DNA of 41,960 nt, from the NCBI GenBank assembly GCA_015061945.1, contig SUVP01000011.1, forward strand, positions 70,572-112,531, written 5' to 3'. This stretch comes from Opitutales bacterium. Lineage in GTDB: Bacteria; Verrucomicrobiota; Verrucomicrobiia; Opitutales; Intestinicryptomonadaceae. This document shows positions 24,154-34,300 of this stretch, in pieces. The position numbers were made by a program, and so were the translations under genes. Position 1 is the first letter of the stretch, and the number at the start of each line of letters is the position of its first letter. The notes under the pieces were generated by a model. That model worked only from the letters and a program-made list of their open reading frames with translations, searched no databases and was not told the DNA's origin.

Positions 24154-24798
24154 CTATTTCAATTTTGCATCGATGCATTTTTCTCTGACTATCCTCAAGT
24201 ACGTTTTTAGCGTATCGAGCCGAGCGTCGTTTGGATTGCGAATTGCAATTATGGTTTGCATTTCAATCAACTTCTGTTTCGCTAATTCTGCATTGTTCAT
24301 TCGCAACAGTACACCTGTTGATGTCTTAAAACCAGTGTTGATAAAAATACCAATGGGATTATTTACTATCGTCTGCTCAACCACATCATAATCTTTTGCG
24401 ACTTCAGCCAATGTGAAAATCTGCCAAGCAGTGAGCTTCTTACCATTTACAACAAATCCATTCGCTTTGATATCATCATACCAGTTTGGATTATTTGCCG
24501 AATACACACGGTAAGCTTTGTTTGCCGACAAGAAAATCGCTTCATATTCGCTCACGTCATCGAATATAGAAGTGTGCCAGTATGTCGCACTGAAAATACC
24601 ATACGACTTTGATTTGTGACCATTCTTAAACCAGTCTTGGTAAACAGCCTTTATCTCTGTCGAATTTTGCTGAACATAATCTATTCTGCTCTTTCTGTCT
24701 GTGAGCTGATTCCATTCAGAAGTGAGCTGTTCAAGGTTTTTCGCCATAGCACCTACACCGAGTACTAATGCAATAGTTGTGATTATAATCTTCTTCAT
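24154..24798 (-). CDS. Secreted protein, paralogue 3 of the prophage array
   Basis: The 214-residue protein has a signal peptide M-K-K-I-I-I-T-T-I-A-L-V-L-G-V-G-A-M-A-K almost identical to those of the next two genes. The mature part is helical. It shares with its paralogues a central motif, I-K-A-N-G-F-V-V-N-G-K-K-L, followed by a hydrophobic helix and K-D-Y-D-V-V, then a C-terminal helical segment ending in K-L-K. No cysteine pair pattern, membrane helix or known enzyme motif is seen. Function unknown; see the paralogue finding. Confidence 0.75.
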   Translation of the reverse strand: MKKIIITTIALVLGVGAMAKNLEQLTSEWNQLTDRKSRIDYVQQNSTEIKAVYQDWFKNGHKSKSYGIFSATYWHTSIFDDVSEYEAIFLSANKAYRVYSANNPNWYDDIKANGFVVNGKKLTAWQIFTLAEVAKDYDVVEQTIVNNPIGIFINTGFKTSTGVLLRMNNAELAKQKLIEMQTIIAIRNPNDARLDTLKTYLRIVREKCIDAKLK

Positions 24799-24821
24799 TT
24801 TACCATTTTCTTTCTTCCATA

Positions 24822-25502
24822 TTACTTAAACAAGATTCCACGATTAAGGTAATCCTCTATAGCTTTGAGAGATTTAAACTCATCTGATGAGTCAGAAATT
24901 CCACTATCAAGCATTGCTTTTTGATAATCTCTGCAAAATTTTTTAGCTTTGGTCAGTTCGCTTGTATTGAGTAATAACCTCTTAACTTTAACCACATTAT
25001 GAAGCAACGCTGTCTTACTTACACCAGTGAGATTCATCGAAGCAATCACATCAAAATCATTTGCAAGGAATGCCAATGCTCGCTTTTCTGCCGTTGTTAA
25101 ATCAATACCGTCTACTTTCCAACCATTAGTTTTGATTCTTTCATAAGCATCTTCGCCATTCAACTGCCACCAGAGTGCGACTGCGATTCTGATCCCGACA
25201 ATGTCAGCAATCTCTAATTCTCTACCATATGCATAATATGCAGGTGCGAGAGTTTCTCGAATCACTTTTTCTGCGTCCGTCAACTCATACGTTTTTTTTG
25301 TAGCTAATTCCGATGCAGAGTACGCTCTCAATTCACGCACAAAGTCAGATTTGTTAGCTTGTGTATATTCCATACGAGCTGTTATTTCTGCTGTGGTTAC
25401 ATTTGTGAATTTCGGCATTTCTGCGACTAACTCATTGAGAGTTTTAGCAAACGCACCAACTCCGAATGCAAATGTAATAATTGTGATTATAATCTTCTTC
25501 AT
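24822..25502 (-). CDS. Secreted protein, paralogue 2 of the prophage array
   Basis: The 226-residue protein has signal M-K-K-I-I-I-T-I-I-T-F-A-F-G-V-G-A-F-A-K and the shared core I-K-T-N-G-W-K-V-D-G-I-D-L, then L-A-N-D-F-D-V-I-A-S-M-N-L. Next comes a helical tail with A-K-K-F-C-R-D-Y-Q-K-A-M-L that aligns with A-K-E-F-C-N-E-Y-E-R-Q-M-L of paralogue 1. AAGGAAGG lies before the ATG. Spacing to its neighbours is 14-24 nt. No known family is recognised. Confidence 0.75.
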   Translation of the reverse strand: MKKIIITIITFAFGVGAFAKTLNELVAEMPKFTNVTTAEITARMEYTQANKSDFVRELRAYSASELATKKTYELTDAEKVIRETLAPAYYAYGRELEIADIVGIRIAVALWWQLNGEDAYERIKTNGWKVDGIDLTTAEKRALAFLANDFDVIASMNLTGVSKTALLHNVVKVKRLLLNTSELTKAKKFCRDYQKAMLDSGISDSSDEFKSLKAIEDYLNRGILFK

Positions 25503-25516
25503 ATATTCTACCTTCC

Positions 25517-26215
25517 TTACTTTAATTTTTGTTCAATTACACGTTGAGTTAAATATTTGCCGACAGATTGAATTGCTTGGTATTCGGCTGAATTTACCGA
25601 CACATTTTTAATCAACATTTGTCGTTCATACTCGTTGCAAAATTCCTTTGCTGACACATAATCTTTAGCCGACAAAATTACAGCTCTCATCTGATTGGCA
25701 AGACTCTTAAGGTCAAACGCAGATAGCTTCGACAAGTCCATTTTAAATACAACATCACAATCTTTCGCACATATTGCGAATCGGATTTTGTCGCATTCAG
25801 GCAACGGCACACCCTCAATAATCCAGCCGTCAGACTTGATTTTCTTGTATCCGTCATCACCAACTTTGTTGTAATAAACTTGTGGAGACAAACGCAATGC
25901 ACAATTTGCTGGGACTTCGCATTTGTTGAGTCCGCCATAGTAATACGGAGCAAACAACGAACGCTTTTTTTGAGTGTTGTCTTTTGCTTCAGCAGTTTCG
26001 TTTACATTTGGAGTTTCCCAAGTGTAATACTTGCCAAGATTACTTTTCGACCATTCAGCAAAGAGTGGTTCAATGTCAGACGCATTTTCAGTGCAATACG
26101 CAATTCTATCCGTTGTATTTGTTGTTGGAAGCCCAGCTACAAGCTCTGCTTCAGTTTTAGCAAACGCACTAACACCGAGTACTAATGCAAATGTTGTGAT
26201 GATGATTTTCTTCAT
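25517..26215 (-). CDS. Secreted protein, paralogue 1 of the prophage array
   Basis: The 232-residue protein has signal M-K-K-I-I-I-T-T-F-A-L-V-L-G-V-S-A-F-A-K, a variable N-terminal half, the shared core I-K-S-D-G-W-I-I-E-G-V-P-L followed by C-A-K-D-C-D-V-V-F-K-M-D-L, and the C-terminal A-K-E-F-C-N-E-Y-E-R-Q-M-L helix. It is the most cysteine-rich of the three. AAAGGAAT lies 5 nt upstream of the ATG. It would be exported through Sec; its target is unknown. Confidence 0.75.
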   Translation of the reverse strand: MKKIIITTFALVLGVSAFAKTEAELVAGLPTTNTTDRIAYCTENASDIEPLFAEWSKSNLGKYYTWETPNVNETAEAKDNTQKKRSLFAPYYYGGLNKCEVPANCALRLSPQVYYNKVGDDGYKKIKSDGWIIEGVPLPECDKIRFAICAKDCDVVFKMDLSKLSAFDLKSLANQMRAVILSAKDYVSAKEFCNEYERQMLIKNVSVNSAEYQAIQSVGKYLTQRVIEQKLK

Positions 26216-26228
26216 TTTATTCCTTTTG

Positions 26229-26528
26229 TTATTGTTTTATTTTAAAATATTCCTTAAGTAGCCCAAGCTTTCCAACGTTTCCTACCGAGCGATATTTCAC
26301 TCTGAAATATCCAGTTGCAGTTGCATTGTCAGCAGTTTCAATTCGCATAAAAATTCGTGGTTGCGTTTGTTCCAAATACCAAAGATTAAGCTCTGCAAAT
26401 GATTCAACTTCCTTATATTGCTTAACCATTTCTGATGTTTTTTTTAGCTCAAGAAGTTGAAGCAAGTCTTGATATCCGAACACCGATACCGATGCTACAA
26501 CCATTAATATTGTGATTACCTTTTTCAT
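26229..26528 (-). CDS. Small secreted protein in the prophage array
   Basis: The 99-residue protein starts at ATG 26528-26526, 2 nt after the stop of the upstream gene. A longer frame from 26576 is less likely because it would lie inside that gene and push the signal peptide inwards. It has a signal peptide (K-K-V-I-T-I-L-M-V-V-A-S-V-S-V-F-G) and a short mature part with a helical first half and beta-like second half. It does not share the NGW/NGF core of the three paralogues. Confidence 0.65.
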   Translation of the reverse strand: MKKVITILMVVASVSVFGYQDLLQLLELKKTSEMVKQYKEVESFAELNLWYLEQTQPRIFMRIETADNATATGYFRVKYRSVGNVGKLGLLKEYFKIKQ

Positions 26529-26530
26529 AA

Positions 26531-27175
26531 TTATTTCTTTATTGCCTTGTAGTACTGAGGGATTACTGGTCGCCAAATACGATTGTCGACATCTTTCTCA
26601 AAAGCGTCAGGAGTTTTTCTCGAAATTATGATTGTATTTTCGGGATTGAGTATAATTTGTCGTATGGTTTCGTTTGCCATATTTGGATAAAACTCAATCG
26701 CAGTGATGCGAGCCGACTCCTTGTCGCAAATAGGTGGTTTATTTTTTCCGACTTCGTGTAATTGCTTTGGATTCGAACATTGCCCATACCAATTATTGCG
26801 ATGATTTCCTGCAACGTAGTAGTAAATTTTGCAGTCAGAATCCCAAGTATTGTCGGTATTTTTTGTCGTGGGTTCAACCTTACCACTTGGACAATGCCAC
26901 ATAATAACATCATCATACATTGTCGTTGCGAAATAGAGCAACTGACCTTCTGGACTTAACACTTTCAACTCTGCATCTGTCCACTTGTCGCCACCGAGCA
27001 TATCAACACGCAAGCAAACAACCTCGTTTGAAACAAGGTTGTTTTTTTCGACAAACGTTTTATTTGTCGGATACGCAAGGCTTCCGTCTGTGTTTACCAT
27101 TGTTGGTCTAACTACGTCTACACCACTCGCAACCAACGATGCGAATGCGAACATAAATGTGATTATAATTTTCAT
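26531..27175 (-). CDS. Secreted cysteine-containing protein in the prophage array
   Basis: The 214-residue protein has signal M-K-I-I-I-T-F-M-F-A-F-A-S-L-V-A-S-G and five cysteines in the mature part, including W-H-C-P-S-G, D-S-D-C-K-I-Y-Y and Y-G-Q-C-S-N-P. These could form disulfides in the periplasm. The mature sequence looks beta-rich, unlike the helical paralogues. AAAAGGAT lies before the ATG. No family recognised. It is the first gene after the tail-fibre-like gene (11-nt gap). Confidence 0.7.
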   Translation of the reverse strand: MKIIITFMFAFASLVASGVDVVRPTMVNTDGSLAYPTNKTFVEKNNLVSNEVVCLRVDMLGGDKWTDAELKVLSPEGQLLYFATTMYDDVIMWHCPSGKVEPTTKNTDNTWDSDCKIYYYVAGNHRNNWYGQCSNPKQLHEVGKNKPPICDKESARITAIEFYPNMANETIRQIILNPENTIIISRKTPDAFEKDVDNRIWRPVIPQYYKAIKK

Positions 27176-27186
27176 TTTTTATCCTT

Positions 27187-28272
27187 TTATTTTGCACACG
27201 AAAGCACTGGAACTCCGTCAATAATTTCTGCGAATACATCAAACATTTCGCCATTTGCAGTTTCCCAACGCAATACACTTATGGCTGTTTGAGTCGTACC
27301 TGTTGTTGCAATAGACGGAATAAGCATTGGAACTCCGTCAACAATTTCTGCTTTCACTAAAACAAGCTTATTATCTTCCGTTTTAAATCTTAATTCGCAT
27401 ACAGAATCTTCGCCTTTCATCATTCTCATTACAGCGTTTTTATATATTGACGAAAGATTGCTGTAAGACTCTGCTTTGAGAGCCGACTCTTTTGCATTCT
27501 TTTCCGATGTACTTGCATTTATTGCCGATGTACTCGCACTTGTTGCCGATGTACTCGCACTTGTACAATACGACAAAGCATTCGTTTCCGATGTGCTTGC
27601 ATTCGATGCCGATTTACTTGCACTTGTTGCCGATGCACTTGCACTTGTTGCATACCCACTCGCACTTGTACAATATTTGCTTGCGTCCGTTGCCGATGCA
27701 CTTGCACTTGTTGCATACCCACTCGCACTTGTACAATATTTGCTTGCGTCCGTTGCCGATGCACTTGCACTTTTTGCCGACTGCTCTGCACTCGCTTTAT
27801 TGCTTTCAAAGGTATCGACATTCACCTCGCAAACAGGATTCCCATTTTTATCAAACGATAAAAATTTACCTGCACGTTTAGTTGCGTTTGGCAATGGCAC
27901 TATTTCGTCAACAGCTCTAACGCTTGTTTTTACCAGTGTTTCGAGTTGCTCTAATACTCGAACATTTTTACGAAATTGAGCGATTATATCCGACAAACTA
28001 ACTTCGCCTGAAGATTTGAGCGTTGCATTTAATTCAGCAGTTTCTGCTCGATATACAATAGCTCCCCATTCATCACTCGTGTCGATATTGTTTGTTATAG
28101 AAATTCTACCATTATTATAACTGCCACTACCTTGTACGACGTTTCCAGTTGGTAATATTAGCCAAACAATGAAATTGTTATTCTCGACTGGATATGGAAC
28201 ATCAATCGACAATGAGGTTTTTCCTTTGTCAGCACTCCCTGATAAAATTGAATAATTAGAGTTATTTGCCAT
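27187..28272 (-). CDS. Tail-fibre-like protein with Ala/Ser-rich repeats
   Basis: The 361-residue protein begins with a beta domain (about residues 1-110) that resembles the N-terminal virion-anchoring domain of T7-like tail fibres. A linker (F-R-K-N-V-R-V-L-E-Q-L-E-T-L-V-K) follows, then a long A/S/T-rich repetitive shaft (about residues 165-265, with exact 21-residue repeats), and two related C-terminal beta units that both contain the string D-G-V-P. I chose the ATG at 28272; an in-frame ATG at 28341 would place a strong terminator inside the coding region. It probably binds the host surface or forms a fibre shaft. Confidence 0.7.
   Translation of the reverse strand: MANNSNYSILSGSADKGKTSLSIDVPYPVENNNFIVWLILPTGNVVQGSGSYNNGRISITNNIDTSDEWGAIVYRAETAELNATLKSSGEVSLSDIIAQFRKNVRVLEQLETLVKTSVRAVDEIVPLPNATKRAGKFLSFDKNGNPVCEVNVDTFESNKASAEQSAKSASASATDASKYCTSASGYATSASASATDASKYCTSASGYATSASASATSASKSASNASTSETNALSYCTSASTSATSASTSAINASTSEKNAKESALKAESYSNLSSIYKNAVMRMMKGEDSVCELRFKTEDNKLVLVKAEIVDGVPMLIPSIATTGTTQTAISVLRWETANGEMFDVFAEIIDGVPVLSCAK
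27627..27815 (-). repeat. 63-bp tandem repeat in the tail-fibre-like gene
   Basis: The unit beginning TTGCCGATGCACTTGCACTT recurs at 27627, 27690 and 27753, that is every 63 bp (21 codons); the first two copies are essentially exact and the third decays after about 20 bp. Shorter A/S-rich sub-repeats surround it (about 27,500-27,790). The repeats encode the fibre shaft and could change in number by recombination or slippage. Confidence 0.8.
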
Positions 28273-28293
28273 ACTAACATATACACACTCGCG

Positions 28294-28326
28294 TAAAAAA
28301 AAAGAGCGTGGCTGAGTGCCACGCCC
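28294..28326 (-). terminator. Rho-independent terminator between the polyvalent and tail-fibre genes
   Basis: On the minus strand GCGTGGC-ACTCA-GCCACGC is followed by TC and a run of nine T. It lies just past the stop of the polyvalent gene and before the ATG of the tail-fibre gene. The fibre, secreted and lysis-like genes downstream therefore need read-through or their own promoter. Confidence 0.85.
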
Positions 28327-28334
28327 TTTGGGAA

Positions 28335-31300
28335 TTACCATATTGTGCCCTCTTTTTTATCGGTTGCGTTTTGGTAGACTTTTCGCACATCTCGATACGG
28401 AGCAAACAATGATTTCCCTATTTTATCAATGTCTTTAGCAACTTCTTCATAATCGAGTGTCAACAAATCAGGAATAAAATCAATAATTCCACCGACCGTA
28501 TTACCCAACCCACTAATCGGGGCTACCGATGTATTAAACGTTGAATACGTTGCCGAAACAAATCTGCCAAATACAATCAATCCACCGAATGGACCAGCGA
28601 TAACTTCAGCGAGTAATGCATAAATATCGTCATCGTCCCAATCATCACCCAACACTGCTTTCCATAACATTGTCGCAAGCATATAGCCACCTTGCACCAA
28701 GATGTGATTTACAAACAATGTTTTTGCGAGATTATTGCGAGCTTCAATATAATCCTTTCGAGTTGTTTCGTCTTTAGGATTTTTTGTATATTTTGTGCGA
28801 ACAGAAATAAATCTATTCACAGCTTCCACTTCTCTCGAGAGCATCAATTGTGGAGACGATGTAAACAATGACAATGTTCTGCCTGCAGTCCCTAATCGTC
28901 TTTGAGCAAGTCCCATATTCATCACTGAAGGCGATTGTTGAGACGCTTCTGCGATTGCCCACATTTCGTCCATTGCTCGTTTTTTCGCTGATTCAATCGG
29001 CATAGACTTTGCGTATTCTTCAGTCTTTGCTCGATAGATACCTTGCCCGATTGTCATAATCGGCAGAATATCGCCCCAACGGTTAAATACCATTGCATTG
29101 CGTTTGTACCACGCCCAAAACTTATTTTCATCAAGGTTATTCAATGCTTCTACGAGAACTTGATTATTGCCACTTTGCATTCTGCGTTGAGCTGTTTCTG
29201 ATTTCAAGATTTCGAGCATAGCTTTTCTGCCTTCTGACGACAAACAACTCATTGCATATTGCATTACATTTTTTGCTCCGACAAAATTCGCAAATGCAGG
29301 AGTACCTGTCGTCTGACGTACACCCGAACCAAAATTATATCCAAGCGACGCAATCGCAAAGAAACCATTTAATTTGTCAATCCATTCCACTTTATGATTA
29401 TCGACAAGGTTGACACTCATAATATCGTTAAAGTGGTCGAGCATTTGCGATAACACATCTTTGCCGAGCTTTGCATTTACTGCTTTATGAAAGTCAGCGT
29501 GTGCAAATATTCCACGCCATTCAATATTCAACTGCGAGAAAGCTTTGTAGTGTGCGTTTTCAGATATTCTGCTACTCCAAATATCCACAATACCAAAATC
29601 CTCGTCCATATCGAGCGAGTTTGGAACACGAGGCGACAAACTTTTTGGAACAATCGCAACAACCTGATGCTTTTCGTTTGTTCCACCTTCGCGGAGCATT
29701 TTCATCGGAGTATAGAATGGGTCTGATTCAGGAACACCTAAACCAGTGATAACTTCATTTGCATTAGATAGACTTTCTCTTTCTCGCTTGTAGAAGTCTC
29801 TAAACCAATCCAACAATTTCAAGTCCTCGTTAGATAATGCCGAACGGAGTTTGTCTGCATATTCACGAACAGAATTTCTCTCGATTGTTTCGAGTCGCAT
29901 TTCGAGTTCTTTTATTTCGGTGCGAATCTCTTTTGTTTTTTCTTCGATAGCTTCGAGTTCATCAATGCGTTGTTCAATTGCTCGTGCTTCTTGCGAACGC
30001 CCACAACAATGAATATATACATTATGTTCATAATTCACTTGCTCTGCCATAGACAATCGTTGCAGAGCCACCTGCACGCTCATTGGCTTACCTTGAATAG
30101 AAAACTCTTGATGTTTATCATTTCGTCCAAGCAAATGCTTAAAGACATCGGCTTCGTTCATTCCGTAAATTTCTTTTACCATTTCGGTAAATTCATTTTG
30201 TAATCGGAATATCTCATTTTCTTTTTGAGTTGTTGCCGAATAACAATCATTCATCATATCTTCAACAAGCTGTCTAAACTCTGCCGATACTCTACCTGTT
30301 GCCGAGCGACCTAACCCAAGCAACAAATCTTTGAACGTTGAACTCGTATTGATTAGTTGTCGCAAACCTGCTCGCGTTTTAGAATCAAACGATGCGTTGC
30401 GTTTTATTTGATTGATTGCATCAATAAATATCTTGCGTCTATGGTCTGCATCGGCTTTGAGCTTTTCGACCTTTTCTGCGTGCGATTGTGTTTCGTCTTC
30501 GAGGAATTTTTCAATCCACTCAATAGCTTCTGCCATTTCTGCACGAGACTTTTCTTTTAAAGCTCCAAAACGTTGTAAATCTTCCAAATACTGAACGGCA
30601 TTGATTAACTTTGCGTGATAATCATTTGCCATTGTGCTATCGGCTTTATTGATAACCGCAAGAGTATTTTCAATTTCGCTTTCAACCGATTTTACGGTTT
30701 TGTCGTCAGAATTTAACGGCATATACGCAATCTGTTTGATGATATACGCACGTTCTTCCGACTTACCAGTCATCTTGCGTTTGTCGTCTCGCTTAATTCT
30801 TGCAGGAGCTTTTGCGTGCTTGAGGAGTTTGTCGAACTTTTCAAGCAACGCTTCTTTTGTATCTCTCACGCCACGATTGAATATGCGTAAAGCGATGTGT
30901 TCTGCACGCAGTGTGTAATTGTCTATTTTCTGCCCTGCACGCTCGCCATCTTTAATTTTTATAACAGCATATCCCTTTGTTGCAAGCTCACTAATTTTTG
31001 TAAATATCGCTTCACGTTCTTTGCCGTAAGTCAAACGCTTTGTTGCTTCTCGCAAAACTTCCACGAGTGTATTGCGATAGAGTCTGCGTCTCATTTGTTC
31101 ATCGCCATTTTTACGCTTTACAACCTTGAGTACGCCTACTCTTACTTGAGTTATAATATCACGAATGTTAGACGGTGCGAGTTTTTCGATTGTGCCGACA
31201 AGCTCATTGTCGATACCTTCTTCTGCATCGTCCGAAATTTCTTCGTTTGTTTCTTCTACTGGAGTTGCATCAGCTTTCTTGCGTTCAGGTTCTGCTTCGA

Positions 31301-34300
31301 GAGCGTTTTCGATTGCGTCTGCAACATCAATGCCGATTTCGCCTGAAGTCAAACCTTTGACTTTTTCGAGGTCTTTGCGTTGCTCGTCTTTTAGCCATTG
31401 AGTAAGCTTTTGGCGAACAATACCGTATTCTTCGCCATCTCTACGGAAAGAGTTGTTCATTTCGTGGACAATATCTCTTGTCCAGTAAACGTCATTTTCT
31501 GCGAGCTTTACAGCTTGGTCCAATCGGTTGATGTAGTTATCTTGCGTTGCTTTGCATTGTTCAGCAATGAGCTTTGCTCTGTCGATAGCATACTGACGTT
31601 GAGTGCCGTCAAATTTTTCTGACGGCAAAACCTTTTCGAGCTTTGCACCATTGATAGCACGCCCACGCAAGATTTCTTTAGCAAGAACAATACTTGCCCA
31701 GTAAACAGGATTTTCCGAACGCTCCTGACGAAGTAGTGATTTTAAGCGGGATTGTTCGCCTTTTCCTTGGCGTTCCACTCCTCGTTGATTTCTCTCATCA
31801 CTCTGTTTATCTCGTCTCGATATTCCTTCGGGAACGATTCGTCCGAAGGAGACATTTCTATATACGAAAATCCCGTTAATTTCTCGAAGTCCGTTCGTGA
31901 TAACGGTAAGGGGATTGCTCTTATCTTTTCTATTTCGCGTGCTTTCTTCGATTCTTCCTTTGTATTCATAAGTAATATTTTCTATTTGTTTTAATTGTTC
32001 ATCGCTAATGGAATAATCCCAAGCTAACGCTTCCTTCGGTGATACTACTATCGGATTATTTTTTCTGCTGTCAATATAAAATGTATCAATTTTTTCGCCA
32101 TATCTTGATTTTAATTCACCTTCAATTTTGGAAACTTTTTCACCAGCTCGTTCATAAACTCGCAAGAAATATGCTAACGGCAAAAAACGACCTTTTTCTA
32201 TACCTCGTTTTAGTGAATTTTCCCAACTTGTTATAGGGTCATTATAAATCTGTATAAGAAAAACATTGTGTCCTGCGTCAATAGCTTCCTTTACTCGTTT
32301 TTCTACGCTTTTAAAACTATTCTGAGGAGCATCAAAAACAAGATTTGCAGTGTTTACACGTTTTAAAAAACCTCTTTCTTTTGCTGTCCCTTTGCCCGCA
32401 GCTGGATTGCCTGTAAGTAATACAACAGGTTTATCTTTCGGAGCTTTCTTCAAAGCTTCTGCCCAAACAACTTCAAGAATTTTATCCCCAGCACTTGTGA
32501 ATAATGAATTATTAGAAACATCATAGTTCGGAACTAATTTTCTAATTTCATCAGGGTCAACTATAATTTGTCCTTTTTGCTTAGACAAATATTCATCTGT
32601 CGCCTTTTTGAGATTTTCAGGATTACTTGCCCAAGCGTCAGCTTCTGCCTTTGCGTCAACTTTCCAGCGGATGTCATTGCTTTGCGAGAAAGTCCCGACA
32701 TTGTCCGTTGCCGATTTTATTTGGTTAGGTTCAAAGGCAACGTATTGAGAAACTCCGTGCCCCTTTGCATCATAAACAGTATCCTTTACAATGACACCGT
32801 CATAACCCTCATTTAAAAGCTTATTCTTAAGCTTTTCAACCGCTTCATTTGTATTATATATCGCAAAATTTGAAAGATGAGAACCTCTCTTATAGCTTAT
32901 AACGCCTTTTGAGATGCTTTGATACTTGTAATCTGAAAACTCATCAAGGTCATTTCTAAACTGGTCGTAAGAATCTGAATTTTCTAATACTCTTCTATCA
33001 AAATGCAACAAATCTAATTTTTCTTTTAATTTTATAAACTCAATAGCGTTTTCAGCATCTGATTTTTCAAAAAGATACCCTTCAGCTGTTTTGAAATAAT
33101 TTTCAACGGCTTTATTGTATTCATCTTCCGTTTCATAAAAAGTCTTTCGAGGGACTAATCCTAATAATTGATTTAAGCGAGGCGTTTCTTTTTCTATTTT
33201 CTTAATGTCATTTTTTGCGTTCTCTATTTCTTTTTTTACCTTAGATAGTTCTTCTGAATTATCAACTTCCCTGTATATTTTAGGATTTTTTAAATTCAAG
33301 AATACATCTAAAATTTCAGGTTCGCCATTCCCATACCAATTATAAGAAAAATCATCAGCAATGATTTTTGAAGGTGTAAACCAAAAACCAATCTTCGATA
33401 TATTGTCGTTAGATTTCCCCGACTTTCCTATGTCAAAAATGGCTTTCCCTTGTGGTTCTTTAAGAGCGTTCCACTTCGTCCCGTGATAAACCACCAGTGG
33501 TTCACCATTCTCGTCAACTACTTTTGATGCATTCTGTGGGTCATTCTCCCAATCACCAAACCACTTTTTGAAGTTAGGTGCGCGTACCATTACCCATTGT
33601 TCTTCTGTAAGCTTTGTAGGTTCCCCGTTAGGAGCTTTCATCCATTGTGGAGTTCCTTTATACTTTGCGACAATTTCATCATATTGTCTCGTGGCTTCTA
33701 TGATATCTTCAGGCAATGGCATTTCTTCATCAAACTTCCAACGCATATCAGGATTGTTCTCATTGAAACGCTCTGTAAGTGGAATGAGATTTCCATTGTC
33801 GTCAAATGTAAATGGGTCTTGTAGCTTTACAGTTGCACCACCTTCAAACGATACATAACAACGTCCGTCTTGTCTGCCGTCATAAGTAAGACCTTTTATA
33901 CCCAACTTTGCGAGTAGCTTTGATGCTTCTAATTTAGGGTTGCTTGCACCCTCTCTACGCATTTGAAATATAACATCCTTGTAAAAACGTTCTCCGTCTT
34001 GATTCTTGTTTAAATCATCAATATCTTTAGGTGCTATATAATCATCGGGACGAGATTTATAATATTCAAAAATCGCCTTTCTTACACTTTCGCCTTGTTC
34101 GGTTAAAGGACTATCTACATCAAGCGTATTGTCTTCATTGAGGTTAGTAAACCAGTTGAAAAACGACCCTTTTGTATCTGAAAAGCTTACATCGTCTGTT
34201 CTTATCCCTTTTTCTTTGAAAGCTTTTTTAACAGTCTCAATAGCCTCTTTCGCTTGATTGTGAACAGCTCTATCATAGTCGTCATTACTCTTTTTTACCC

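Noticed and set aside
27627..27815. CRISPR-like regular repeats
   Set aside because: The repeats are tandem with no unique spacers and lie in frame within a coding gene.
27476..27979. 167-codon plus-strand ORF with Ala/Asp/Val/Leu-rich repeats
   Set aside because: It is the mirror of the 63-bp repeats in the tail-fibre-like gene on the other strand. Repetitive DNA without stops keeps several frames open.
30634..31401. Several plus-strand ORFs inside the polyvalent gene
   Set aside because: They are antisense to a single 2294-codon frame with recognisable modules and lack ribosome sites.
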